Source: Panonychus citri (taxonomy: Eukaryota > Arthropoda > Arachnida > Trombidiformes > Tetranychidae). From it: a stretch of 64,000 bases of DNA. The stretch's first letter is position 1. Each line of letters begins with the position of its first letter. The position numbers were made by a program, and so were the translations under genes. The notes under the pieces were generated by a model. The model was not told the DNA's origin, searched no databases, and was given only the letters and a program-made list of their open reading frames with translations. The stretch lies in NCBI RefSeq assembly GCF_014898815.1, contig NW_026515439.1:1-64000 (forward strand), written 5' to 3'. Below, piece after piece: positions 37,936 through 50,607 of this stretch.

Positions 37936-40236
37936 GGTGATATTGATATGAAATGTTTGGTAGTGGAAGATGAAAAAGATGATGAAAGAAACTAAATCTC
38001 ATTTTATTGACATTTTGATTTCTTTTTTTCTTTTTCTTTGCTGATACTTCATTTCGTTTCTTTTTCATTATCAACATGAGCATCATCATCATCTCCCTCA
38101 GTACTTTTTTGCCTCTCACTCACTCACTCAGTGTTTTCATTTCTTTTCATCCAGGTCTTAACTTGACATTAAATATCATCTAGTTACAGGTTGAAGTTTT
38201 TTTTCTTTTCTTTCTTTCTCAGAATCATCCCTCATCTCAGAATCCTCATCTTTATCATCATCTCTATTTTTTTCTTTCCTCATCTTTGAGCAAAAAAAAA
38301 CTGTTCAAACCAATAGACTCAACAGAGTGAAGAAAAAAAAGTTTTGTATCATCTGATGAAGGGAAAAAAGCCAAAGTCTCAATGGGTAAAGGGAAAAAGG
38401 AGAAGAAAAAATTTCCAAGATGGAAGATGCAATGATAGAAATGAAGAAAATGAGTTGATAAGATGGTGATGACGGTGATGAGACAGAAAATGATAATGTG
38501 TTGAAGAGTTGACATCAAGACCATTAATGAATTGAACATTTGGAAAGAAATGAAATCTATTTCTCAACATGTAACTTTGGGTGAAAATATCAATACAATC
38601 AAATCTAATAAAAATCTTTAAGAGTTGCAAATAGAAAGTTAAATCTCATTTCCATTCTTGATACTTTGAGCAATTCAATTCACAAAGCACATAGAAAGAT
38701 GAAGAAAAATATAGACAGAGGATGGAAAATGAATGAATGAATGAAATGAATTGAATGAATTACTCATCAGCAAATCGAAAAGTGTATAGTAAAAGCGGAA
38801 AAGGTCTGTTCGAGTGTGAAAAAAAATCGAAAGAGATACAAGAGAGTAATGCAAACCTTTGGAAAATGCGAAAGATGCAGAGGTAAAAGAGCAAACTGGG
38901 AGTTGAATTTATCATCAGGGAGAGGAAAAAGAGAGATAGAGGGAGAGATATATCTCTTTGATTCTCTTATCATGTCTTGTTTGATGTTCTGATTTTATAC
39001 AGAGAATAAGAAGAAAAGTTCAATCAGTTTGCAATAATAGGGAAAAATATCGAGTGTGTAGAATGTCAAAGTGACGAGAGATATATTCAGTTTCCATTTC
39101 ATTGTTACCATATTTCCGTGTATTGTTTGGGCACAAAATTTTTTTCCCTTCTTCTTTTCCATCACCATCATCATCATAATCTTGCTCTTTTTCTTCACAT
39201 TCATTCAAATGAATCAATCATTTTTCCATTGCATGTGATTATCATGAGAAGACAGGTCTCCATTCATTGAAACTTATTCAGTGATAAATACTTGTTGAAA
39301 CTCTTACACACATATAAAAGTTTACTGGTTCCTTATTTGGTTTAATGGTGAAAGTTGTGATAATTTTTTTGATCCCTTGGTTCTTGTTTCATGATTAATT
39401 GTCCCTTAGTAATTTAAAGATCAAGGTAGATCAAGCAGGGTACGCAATTCGAATGGTTAATTGCTCATTTTTGTCAGGTAATTAATTTGTAGGGGAAAAA
39501 AATACTCCTCTCTTTTTGTCTCTTGATTAAGATAGTAAACAGTTCACATCGAACTGGTAGTTTACAGTATTCTAATGATAGATGGCGCAACTTAGAATAT
39601 TTTAAGTTATCGAATTTGTTTTTTCACTTAATTTTTAATACACCTTGGGGTTAATATCAGGATTTTATTCATTAGGTGCAATTAGAAGTAATTTGATGAT
39701 TGTAATACTTTTGAGTTAGGGATGTGCAAAAAACGGTTATTCAATCATCAAGAGATGAGTGTCGATGGTCAGTCATTTACTTTAGTACGATTCCATGAGG
39801 TAAAGTGCTGATTTTCTGGAGGATTGATGATTTATTCTGGACAATGAGATTGATGAGAAACCTCATGAGTATGAAAAGTTGTTAATAGAATGAGTTTTGT
39901 GACTTTTTTTCGCTTGTTTCAATTCACTTTTTTACTTGTGTGATCTTTTAGGATCAGTTATCCTTTGATAGTCGGTCACTCGAGATTGTTGATTGGTCCA
40001 TCAACTAGTTAATACTTTCCTTTTTACTTTTGTTGGTGGGGGTTCAAGCATATCTGATGGATTAAAGGTTTGTATAGTATATAAAAACAATTGGAAAATG
40101 AATTGGATAAATAAAAAAGTTTATCATTAATCTAATACACTTGAAACCAATTGCAACTTAATTTACACCCCAAAGAATGGTTATTTTTCTGCAGTTGGTC
40201 AAAAGATAAACCAATGGTCATCATATAAAGAGAAAG

Positions 40237-40238
<2 letters not shown>

Positions 40239-40273
<35 letters not shown>
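40239..40273. repeat. (GA)n microsatellite
   Basis: About 17 GA units. A similar array follows 110 bp downstream; each is followed by a similar GAAAGAA word. Confidence 0.93.
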
Positions 40274-40276
<3 letters not shown>

Positions 40277-40377
40277 ATTGACCAAATGAAATTATTGTCA
40301 CCTTTATTGGATAACTGGATATTGGACAAGATAAAAGTTCAAGATTGAAGTAATTTTCATGGAAACAGAACTGATAA

Positions 40378-40381
<4 letters not shown>

Positions 40382-40415
<34 letters not shown>
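40382..40415. repeat. (GA)n microsatellite
   Basis: About 16 AG/GA units, second of a closely spaced pair with the array at 40239. Confidence 0.93.
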
Positions 40416-40418
<3 letters not shown>

Positions 40419-42562
40419 AATAATTTAGCAAAGAAACTGCCGTATGAAATCATCATGATGAGAATGAAATTGATGATGATGATCAGTATCACCATTATCA
40501 TCATCATCGTCATTATCAGTAACATCATAATCAATTGAAGAAACATAGATGAATTGAATGAATGTCGATTCCATCTGACGATCAGATAATAGTTTCCAAT
40601 AATGAAGATAATCAAAAATAGAAAGAGAAAGACAGAGGAAAAGAGGTGAGAGAATTTGAAAATTGTATTGTTATCCCTTTGGATGCTGAACTATTATCAA
40701 CAGCAGACAGAAACCAATAGTCATACACTTAGACTCAGTGTTAGAACTTTTTCTTTCTTTCTTTTTCTTTGAATACAAAAGACGCAATGATTTCGATGGG
40801 AATGAAATAGCAAAGAGATGAATCAAAAGGTACATCATGTATAATGATAAATAGAAGAATAAGAGACAGACAGAGAAAGAAAGGGATGATGATGATCGAA
40901 AATGAGATAAGAAAAAGGTGGGATGAGGCGCTGATGACGACGAAGAAAAGAAGAGGATGATGAATAGTTATTGATGAACATGATTTTTTTCGCAAAAAAA
41001 AAGAGTTGCTGATGATTCTATTGATGATTTTTGGGTTTCTTTTCACAAAGAAATATTATTATCCATTATTTAGATTGTATTTTTTATCTCTCTATCTGAT
41101 TCTCTCAGTGTGAATCGTGATAATCAACAAAGTGTCAACTTTAATTTCGTCAATTTGTGTAGATTGACTTTTGATTCACATGATAATCATGATAATAAAC
41201 TATCATCATCATCATCATCATCTACTCGATGAATATAAGTGTGAATGAGGAAGCTAATTTAATACAGAAATTGTTAGCAAAGAAAAAAAAATCGCTCTGA
41301 TTATAAGGAGAAAATTTTTCCACAATTTCGACAATTTTGAAACTCGAAATTGTCATTTGTACAAATACACTTACATTCATATTATAGTGTTCAGATCTAC
41401 AGTGATTGTGGACAATTTATCAAATGCAGAATTAAATGAGAAGAAGACACGATAAATGTAATTGTTTTGCATCGAAGAGCAAAACTTTAATCATTTTAGT
41501 TCTGATATGAGTTTTTTTCTTTCCTTTCTCATCAAATGTTATTAGTTTTTTTTTTCTCTCTCTCTCTCCAGTTGATATTTATCAATGAATATCATTTGTA
41601 AATTAGTATTATAAACAATCACAATTGTGCATCGCGATGAACTAAATTGCAAACAATTTATAATCAAATAATATAATCCATCAAATGAATTTACAGATTC
41701 CCTTTTCAGATTATCATCTATCATGATGTTTATCATGACTATTGCTATTATAATACTTTTCTGCTCATTCTGTTGTTTTTTTTGTCCTCATCTTAATCTT
41801 GATTGAATTGTTTGTATGTACGAGAAAACAATAAACTTAATCAGAACAATCTAAACAATTAATTATTATGACACTTTCTTTGTAATAATGTTGTTCTTAT
41901 CAAATGATTTTTGAAACACAATAGACATTGATAAATTGGTTATCATCTCATTTACTTTGAATATCTATCTATGTATATATCCATAAAAAAGTTAACTAAT
42001 TGTATCAAATTTACTTTAATTTAGTTTATTTTCTTTTAACAATTTCACAATCATTTATGAATAAAAAAAACCTCATCAATTGAATCTAAACTTGCGTGTA
42101 AATTTGTATCTCATTTCATTTACTATTTATATTATTTTATGTATAAAACTTTTTCTATCTCTGAATCTTCAATTACCTTTTCCATAGATATGTATTAATA
42201 CACTGCACAGACACACATACACATCATAATAACACATTGATTATTATCATTACAATCCTCACTTAATAGTTACAGACACTCTTGTGAGATGTATATATGG
42301 ATATCAATTCAGCTGATTCTCGAGTAACCATTGAAAATACTTGAATATTGAGATGCTAGGGATAGAATACAATATAATTTATATTATATTATATATTTTA
42401 CTACGATAGCATGTCTAAAAATGAGAGACATGGTTGACATGTTGTAATTATCGGTAGAGTAGCAAAAAAGTGTATACCTGAAAACCTAATTTCATATCAC
42501 ATTTAGGCAAAGTGGAAGATGGAGATTGGGGTGGAAAAGAAGGAGTGAAGCTGATGAGAAAA

Positions 42563-42563
<1 letters not shown>

Positions 42564-42645
<82 letters not shown>
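42564..42645. repeat. Compound (GATA)n-(GA)n microsatellite
   Basis: Five GATA units run directly into about 32 GA units. Compound arrays of this kind arise by replication slippage. Confidence 0.95.
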
Positions 42646-42649
<4 letters not shown>

Positions 42650-43584
42650 TCATCATGAACTGTAATAAATTGTAACATATTATTTTATTTCTCAATTGGG
42701 ATTAGCAAGACAATGATAATCTTTGATACATATTAACATGTTATAAGTGAAAGTGTATAATTGCAAGGTTGAAATGAGGAACCATGACCATCAAAGACGA
42801 TAATCATACAATATTGTTACATGTTGATTATATTATTTCACATTCTGATTAACCTTTTTACAATGAGAACATAAAGTGAATACCCTCTTATGGAAACACT
42901 AGTTAAAATAAAGAAATGTAAAGTCTTATATACATAAGGTATTTCTTTTTTTTCATATCAACTCAGATGGAAATTAATATTATCATACATATTGTATTAT
43001 ATATACACTTTTTGAGGTGTTTCTCTGGTTGTTGTTGCTGTTGTTTGGGTGATGATGTTGATAATCTTGTGAGTTTTCAAGTGTGTTGAATTCTGAGAAA
43101 TGAACAACAAGAGGAATATAAATATTATGTCATCTGATATTCATGTGTTGTTTCATATTCTCCAATTTTTTTGTTCATAACTTGAGAAGAGAAAGTGAGA
43201 GAGTAGAGTAGAAAAATATATTCTCCAGTATCATTTTCCTTTTTTTTTCATTCCCCTTTTCTATTTTCTCTCTCATTGCCAAAAATTTCATCAAAAATTC
43301 TGAATAATACGAATTTGGAAAAAATATACAAGAGAAAACAATACAAACTTTTATTAGAAAGAGTAAGAAAGAGAACGAGAAAAAAAGTATTGATTCTTTT
43401 GCTTCATCTTCTGGGATTTCATAGCTTACCAATATGATGAACAAGGGATGAAGATGAGGATGATGGAGAAGCAGAAATAAGATAATAAGTGTAAAAAAAG
43501 GAAGAGAGAAAATAAGAAACAGGAAGAAAAAGTGAGAGTGATGATTATGGTTAAGGAAGTCGAATGAATAAGAAATTTTCGTTT

Positions 43585-43603
43585 CCCTCCCTCCCTCCCT
43601 CCC

Positions 43604-43645
<42 letters not shown>
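43585..43645. repeat. Compound (CCCT)n-(CT)n microsatellite
   Basis: Four to five CCCT units, a CCTT, then about 18 CT units. Confidence 0.93.
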
Positions 43646-43649
<4 letters not shown>

Positions 43650-45768
43650 GTTCATTATCTTTTCCCCTTTCTTATTCACCTTTTCATCATCTTAAAGATA
43701 ATAACAGTTATCATTTTGTCGATAAGAACATTGAAATATAATCAGTATTGTTTCTGATTATCTTTTCTATTTCATACTTTTATCCTCTCTGAATCTCTTC
43801 ATCACCATTTGATGTCAACAGGCAGGCAGAAATAAATATAAAGAAGGAGAAAGAGAAAAAGACAGAGGAAAACTGTAAGAAGATGATAGACAACCTCTAA
43901 ATACCCTGAAGGTATTCTCGTTGATAATGATAATAATGATCAACTATTTCTATCTAAATGCATGATTGAGTTATGTCTAATCAACATTTCGATCATGAAG
44001 AGAAAAGAAACAAGCAGAAGGGGAAACAGACAGAAATAGAAAGAAAAGTAAGATGAAGATGAAGATGAAATAAGGAGCTCAAAAAGCCAATTATATTTAA
44101 CTTCCTCTCTTACACTTATCCTTTAGTTATTATTATCTTTTACTTTTCATCTCCTGCTGTTGCTATCATAACATTTGTTGCATCCTTCCCAGTTTAACCT
44201 TTATCAGTTAATATTATCTTGACACTACATGAATAGTAAGTTTTCAGGCTAATGGGGTTTGATGATATATATTTTTGATGATTCATTTTCACCCCATCAA
44301 TCAATAGCATTCTGACAGTTCTGGACATTGATAACTCCTGAAAGCATAGGAAAAGAGAAGGAAAAACAGAGATGAGAAAACTATTCCAAGCACAGAATCA
44401 ATATGAATCTCTCTCTTGTTTTCTTTATTTCTTACTTTTTCTCTCAAGGTTGATATATAACAATCAATAATCCTGTCAATTATATCAATAACTAATTGCC
44501 AAACTGGAGCTGATAAGCAACTTTGCAGTTTAATGATTAAATGATTACCACTATCACTGCGTAACCTTTTTCATTAATCAAGGTAAATTTATCAATAAGA
44601 TTAAATTAATAATGCAAAAACCTTCAATCTAAATGCATCATATTATAATAAATGTTCAAGGTGTATGCGTTTCATTATCCGTTATGAATACTTTAATCGT
44701 TAAAGTGGACTGTTTTTTTCGATTTTTCTCATACTCTTTCTCATGTCCATTGACAACATTTATTATTAGATAGTTAATGTAAGTGATGATAAAACCTTTT
44801 CATTGAACAAAATGGTTCATTTAACTTGCTCAAAGGTTACCCACACATTTTACCTCCTCTTCCTTAATCTTGCCTGTCTATCTGTGTTTATATTCATTCA
44901 TCTATCTTGTCATCTGATCAAATAGACCTTTTAATTGGATTAAGTTAATGAGATTAAGGAATTATAAATCGGCTTGCATCAAACTTTCTCTGTCTCTCCT
45001 CTTTACTCTCTTCTTCTCTCTCTCTCTCCATCATAATCAACATCTTTCGTATTTTTTCTCCTTTATCAACTTCCTTGTTCTTAACTTGTCTCTCTCTCTC
45101 GCTCTTTTGCTAATCTGATGATCCGTTTGTTTCTCTTGGTCAGTTTGCTAATCCTGATCAGTTAACAGGCAAGGAGTGCAAATGTCTTTACTCTATCGAT
45201 ATGTGCTTGCAAATGCTGACCGATGGAGGAAAAGAGAGAAACAAAAATGGAGAAATTTTGTTTACTCTTTTCATTGAGAAAATTTCACAGGGCTTACAAA
45301 CTCTATTCCTCATCAAACTCATGATACCACATGATAATCAGGGTAATCATGATTGCAATTACATTTTCTGCAACCACAATCAAAATTAATTGCTGATTTG
45401 GTAGGAAAACGTTTCTCCTTTTCATTTTATTCCATAAACCTTTTTGTTAAGAATGAGTCAATGTTTAACTTTCCACTATTCAAGGTAAATAACAAGACTA
45501 AATCATCATCATAATCATCAAATAATCAACAATTATTTGCTTGTTAACATGATAAAAAAAAACATATAATATTAAGATTCTGATAATTATCTGGATAACA
45601 TCTCAATCTAAACTTTTTTTCCTTTAAGCTTCAACCTTACAGACTGAGACTCTTTTTAAAAAGATAAATAAAATTGATCTCATCAAATTTTTCAACACCG
45701 TCAACATGATTATCACGATTGTTGAATCTATTGTATCACATTTACTTCACTCCTCAGATTATAATGTA

Positions 45769-47012
45769 CAAGGCATTTCACCAAGTTTCCAACAAGTTTC
45801 TCTTAAATAAATTTTTTGTTTTCGAGTGTTCAGACCCCAGACTCGAATTATGGTAGTTTAGGCGGTACTGAATTGTCATATTAAAATATCAAGGTCATTC
45901 CACTCGTTCTGTTATGACACGATTTCAATGTCATTTGATGGTCACAACCAAATTCACTCGCAATGATGAAGCTCCTAACGATTTTACATTTTTTGGAAAT
46001 TTTTAGCTGCAGAGATAACGCGTTTTCGATTCGGAATCCTTTTCATAAAATGTTGGGGATAATTCCGGATCTAGTTATACCAACACAAGTGTAAAATGTT
46101 AAGTACGACTGTTAAGTACGTTTATAGTTTAAAAGCGTTCATTATAAAAGAAAGGGTAAGGTTAATAGTTGCCTAAACAATGACAATTACTGATTGATTG
46201 ATTATATTATTTAGCTTAACTGACTCTCTACTTATAGTAGTTCACAAGGTGACCGTTTGTCAGCTAACCTAATCAGAGGGGGGAAGCACAGGAGCTTCCA
46301 CAGTGTTTGAATTGGTTGTGTTACACAATAACCTCTATCCAACATAAAATTTTTAAGTTACTATAAAATGACATTTTAGTCAAATCAGTTTTCTATTTCA
46401 TCGTGTCATCGTGTTGAATATTTTCTTGATTTAAGTCTTTATTCAAACGTTTTAGATAATAATAGGAAACTTCCACAGCACAATTAGCATTTTTTATAGC
46501 CCATAACAAATGTCCAATAATGGGACTTGAGCTCTTCCACTTTCCAATTGTAGGGTTTTTTGTACCTTGAAGATGTTGGATCAATCCAAACAAAACGGCC
46601 GAATCAAACAGCAGATAGCTAGAGCATGTGGTGAATATTCATTAGAACAGGAGATACCAGTTCATAACTGGACCATTAAAGCCCAACTCATATGATAATA
46701 GGTTGATAGTCGATGGGCAGCACCTTGGAGCAGCACGACTACACTTGCCTTTGTATATCTTATAATATCATATAATAATTGGTTCTTTTATTTTCGGTTT
46801 TCTTATTAGGAATCAGTACATCTATGAGGAGTAAAGGTTTAACTGTTGGGTAGATCGTCTAGTGTGGGTAGTCATTTGTGGTTAGTCACCATAACGGTTT
46901 TAGTAAATTTTATTCAAAAATTTAATTTTATTTTGGAAGCCTCGAGTCTAGGGTACGCTAAAACAAAAATTCATTCAAGAAAAACTTGTTGGAAACCTGG
47001 CGAACTACCCTG
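45769..47012. mobile_element. TA-flanked DNA transposon with ~90-110 bp terminal inverted repeats (non-autonomous)
   Basis: The left end (CAAGGCATTTCACCAAG at 45769) and the right end (46925-47012) are inverted copies over roughly the first 90-110 bp, including the TTTCCAACAAGTTT and CTAGACTCGAG blocks. Each end is bordered by TA (45767-45768, 47013-47014), the target duplication of Tc1/mariner-type elements. A second family member is at 59823. The 1 kb interior has no transposase I can recognise; the only sizeable frame (minus, about 46393-46650) reads a protein-like stretch with no family match. Superfamily is inferred from the TA duplication alone. Confidence 0.7.
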
Positions 47013-47685
47013 TAGTTGAAATTTCAAAAGTTGGATTGGAAATCTTCACTTTCCATTGAAATAACAAACAAGTTGTATTAAATTAAAGTATCATAATAAT
47101 AAACATCAGGTTGATTCTTGGATTAATAATTAGATTGATATCTTTATTTATGAACTAATATTTGTGCTAATTTGAATTCTAGTGGCGATTACAGTTTTAT
47201 TATATTGCCAACTAATCATTTCTAATCATCTATATTTATCTAGTTAACTGATGATAATAAGAAATAATCACAAATACACTGATGATTATGATGTTATCAT
47301 GAAATTCATAATGTGAGTGTTGATATTTGTATATATCATGTTATTTTCTACTGATGACTTTTATACTATTGATAGATAAATTTTTCCCCTTGTATCATCA
47401 ATATCATTAACTATTGTTATAAATACACAAAAATCAACTGATTGTTTGATCTTTTCATATTCTTCCTGCTTAGTGGTGATGCTGATGATTCCTCTCACTG
47501 ATTGTGCTGATGATGGTGTATAACAACAACAACAACAACAACAATGTAAATGTGGTGGTTTCATTATTTTCTGATACAATAATAATGATAAAAAAAGAGG
47601 AACCAAGCAAATTTAGGATAGTATGAGATTTATCTTCCATAGTCTTACTTTTCTTTCTACCATCTAATTCTCATCTTTGGTTTTT
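47013..47685. other. Spacer between DNA transposon and LTR element
   Basis: AT-rich; contains seven or so CAA units at 47523-47545 that create a false Cys-rich frame on the minus strand. No gene. Confidence 0.55.
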
Positions 47686-48168
47686 TACGGAATGAGGATG
47701 AACGAATTAAATAAATGTAGATGAAACGTTATTAGAAGAACTTTAACTAATATAAATGAACTTTATTATCCAATTGTTGATTAAATGATTGTAATGAATT
47801 ACACAGATTATTGGAATGGGTTAACTTGATTAAAGATGATGACAAGATGAAATCTATTAGAATGTTTTAACTTGAATGTTATGTTGATTCTAAAGAAGTG
47901 AACATTCTATTAGTAGGTGATCTGGTTTTATACAAGATCATCGAGACTCACGAGTGTCACGTGTGTGTTATTCATCTTTGTCGGTTAGTAATAAAGTTTT
48001 AGATTGATTAGTAATTGAGGATTATGATCCAAATAAAGTAATTGTAATCATTGGTTATGGAAGGAAGTAATCCTAAATAAGGGTTAATTGGTTATTGGTA
48101 ATGAACGGATTTATCCTTGTACGGGTTTGTAACCAGTGATGAAGGAAGAGACCAAAATTTACGTTACA
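47686..48168 (-). repeat. 3' LTR of the Ty3/gypsy element
   Basis: Near-identical to 58093-58572. The inner end is exact (ACGTTACA at 48161-48168). The outer end lacks the terminal TGTAACGTGAAAAG seen in the other copy and starts around TTACGGAATGAG, so about 14 bp are missing or misread and no target-site duplication can be identified. Confidence 0.88.
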
Positions 48169-48178
48169 TTTCCCCCGA
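48169..48178 (-). other. Polypurine tract for plus-strand priming
   Basis: On the minus strand GGGGGAAA abuts the TGTAACG start of the 3' LTR, as expected for the second-strand primer of a retroelement. Confidence 0.75.
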
Positions 48179-48204
48179 CTAGAAGTTGAAACAGTCCCTT
48201 GTTT

Positions 48205-48874
48205 CAGTTTTCACTGTTGCAAAGTCGTTGATTTCTTGGGTCCTTTAGTCTTAGAGGAAGTTGAACGCCAATTCAATGATGAAGATGAGCTTTCGCATGT
48301 TGGACTGAGGATATACAATGTGTTCATATTTAAGTTGTTGACAGTTCTGTCGGATATGACCAGGTTCTTTGCAAAGTAACAAATAATCTTACGTTCTTGT
48401 TGGTCTGTCCTTCGTTGGATAGAGTATTGAGATGTCTAGCGGTCCCAACCAGTGTACTTATATGTCCAAAATCACTTCAATAGTAGCAGATCCAGACGCT
48501 CCCTTTTCTCGTTGTGCCTTTACAATATTATGGCAAATTTCATCGGGTGAAACCGAGAAAGGTGACTTAGGTTTGTTCAGAAGTTCACATTTTTGATCGT
48601 TGTTGTTGGTTATTGGAGTAAAGTCTTTTATCAATCTTTCTTTAGCTTCTGACCAACTTTGCGGGAAGTTATATTCGTAAGAATATTCTTCTTTGAACAA
48701 AAGTTGAGCAACTCCAGTTAAAAAATCGGGAAATCCAACGAGACGATCTTTATCGGACCAACCAATGATATTTGTGATTTGTTCGTAGTCACTTATCCAA
48801 TTTTCTATCGATGGTTCGAATCCATTGAAGGTTGGAACTTTAACATTAACAGTTAATATTTTACTGAGACTCAT
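48205..48874 (-). CDS. Second Gag-like gene with CCHC zinc knuckle, located after env
   Basis: Starts at ATG 48874. Residues 10-110 show the retrotransposon Gag core pattern: VPTFNGFEPSIENWI, a GF...F-L-x-G-x-A-x-x-L-F stretch and SWSEAKERLIKDFTP. The main frame closes at 48458, but a zinc knuckle C-x2-C-x4-H-x4-C pattern (CKEPGHIRQNC) is readable at about 48335-48380 in another frame, one base away. The protein would be 190-220 residues. It does not resemble the element's own 5' gag beyond the family pattern, so it is a divergent paralogue or a capture from another element. Same strand as pol. Role unknown: possible assembly helper or dominant inhibitor of other elements. Confidence 0.6.
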
Positions 48875-49358
48875 GGTGAATTGTTTTGGTTTTAGAGATG
48901 AACGAAAACTGAGTTAATGATTATATTAAATGAAGATGATCACTAATAATTATGATTTGATGTAGGATTGATGTTAAACTTTTTAATATTTGAAGTGATA
49001 TTGATGTTAACTGGGTTGTGGATTCAGGTTGAGTGATGAGTTTGATTAATAATCGACCGTTTTTATGTGGAAAATAAATTATCCTGCGACATTTCAATCG
49101 GAAATACCTTATATGGATCATTGTGTTTCTAATTCCATTTTTGGTATTTAAAATTGGCGGAAATGGTTTTGCTTAGTCAGGACAGGTGGCAGCATAATAT
49201 TATGGAACGGATGTTGTTGTTGTCAGCCATTTTAGCTTAATTAAGTATTTCCTATGTGAATAACATTATTTCACGTTGTATTAGTTTGGTTTTACCTGGT
49301 TTTGTTCTCAATTTCAATTTGATTTCATTGAGAAAATTATTTATCGACTAAAAATAAA

Positions 49359-50607
49359 ATGTTGCTTAAGTTAATTCTTATTTCGTGTATCATTTTGGGT
49401 CTTTTTACTACATGTAAGTAAAATTTTCAGTTTTTCCTTTTTAGTGTTTGTTTATTCTTATTTTGATTGGTTTAGTATTAACTCATTTGTTTTTTATTCT
49501 TTCCGTTTTCCTTATTTAGCCTGTGTTCCACAGGAAAGACGTCAGTTTCCTGCTTCAGGAAATATTCCAAACCTTGAAGCCTTTTTAGAAAATGGAGAGA
49601 GAGTAACTTCAAGGTATCGGACCTTTGGGCGACTTTTAGGACGTGACGAGACTGCACCAGGTGACCAGCTTGAGGAGGATCCTGATTATTCTAGTTTAAC
49701 TGATCGGGAAGTGTTAAGTACTTCGGAAATAAATGAGCAAATTAGGATTCGACGGGAACAACAGCAGAGAAATGAAGATTCTGGTGGTGGTCAGGATGAT
49801 GTTGAAACTCAGGGGCTTACCAGGAATACTCTTCCAATAATAAGAAAACCAAAAAGGAAACGTGCTAGTTCCCGGAAACGTGCACCTCGGACAGAGATTG
49901 AGCGACTGGAACAACAACCTCCAAGTCCATCTTCAGAGTCTCAAGAAGAGGTAGATCCATTGGATGAAAGTCAAGCAGGTCCTTCTGGTCAGCAAATGAT
50001 TGGAATATCTGAAAAAATGGTTTATCACCCCTGTAAGTCGGATATTTATGCAGTTATTGATGGAGAGCCAATCAGAGGAGTTGAATATGAGCGTTCGATG
50101 GCTCCAAATAGTCGTTTCATGAACGCTAAGGATCTTTCCAAATTAACAAAGGTTACGGAAGCAGAATTAGTCGCATGGGCAGGGGGTGAGGATAAGCATA
50201 TTGATAAGCAAGAGGAAGCTGCTAAGAAATTTGCGGACGAGAATCCCGTTTGTTTTGAATGTGCGTATTGCGAAACCAGAAAATCGACCTTAAAGGAGCT
50301 CAAAAAACACACAGTGGGTAGACTGAGAAGTGGCGACCAACGTTATTTGGAAGTGAGTTGTTTGGCTCGTATTCGTGATGATAAAATATCTAATCCAAAT
50401 GCAATAGGTACTACTACTCGCCCGTTGAAATTCCCTTGGGCTTATATTGTTTGCACCGACCCAAGAAAATTCATACCTCGGCTGGACCCCGTGACCGGAA
50501 ACGTAGAACATGACTTCGAGATTCCGAAAAATATTCAAGATCAATGGGATACTGAGATGGTCGATGAAAGACGAACACCATCTCGTGGTAGGCCAAGGAA
50601 ACGATAA
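49359..50607 (+). CDS. Antisense accessory gene A: spliced, signal-like N-terminus, Cys cluster, C-terminal AT-hook
   Basis: Two exons, 49359-49413 and 49520-50607, with GTAAGT donor and TTATTTAG acceptor; phases match (1143 nt, 380 residues), which supports a real gene. Exon 1 encodes a hydrophobic MLLKLILISCIILGLFTT, which looks like a signal peptide. The rest is charged: a Glu/Gln/Arg-rich region, two basic clusters (KPKRKRASSRKR near residue 125), Ser/Pro/Glu-rich linker, a Cys cluster C-x2-C-x2-C followed by His (CFECAYCETR), and the C-terminus SRGRPRKR, an AT-hook core. No family recognised. A secretory start on a nuclear-looking protein is contradictory, so exon 1 may be a misassigned start. 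Lies inside the LTR element on the strand opposite to gag-pol-env. Confidence 0.6.

Larger units (their letters stand above)
34793..45768. other. 11-kb gene desert rich in GA/CT microsatellites
   Basis: No protein family recognised on either strand over 11 kb, in a window that otherwise has a gene every 2-3 kb. Many open frames are artefacts of (GA)n/(CT)n arrays, which cannot contain stops. The sequence shows alternating purine- and pyrimidine-biased blocks (purine-rich plus strand at 36130-36450, 38280-38560, 40590-41040 and 43330-43560). It could be a regulatory desert, a giant intron of a gene outside my recognition, or old repeat debris. Confidence 0.55.

Noticed and set aside
37859..38119. 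Minus-strand frame ending in (RE)n
   Set aside because: Driven by the CT microsatellite; no unique protein part.
36036..43645. Regularly spaced repeats suggesting a CRISPR-like array
   Set aside because: The repeats are simple dinucleotide arrays with irregular spacing in a eukaryotic genome.
42448..43648. Minus-strand frames with (SL)n and (RE)n
   Set aside because: Microsatellite translations.
45201..45389. 62-codon frame with moderate complexity, open upstream to about 45144
   Set aside because: No domain, no splice structure, and located in a repeat-rich desert; kept as unproven.
47361..47606. Frame with a Cys run
   Set aside because: The Cys stretch is a CAA repeat read in reverse.
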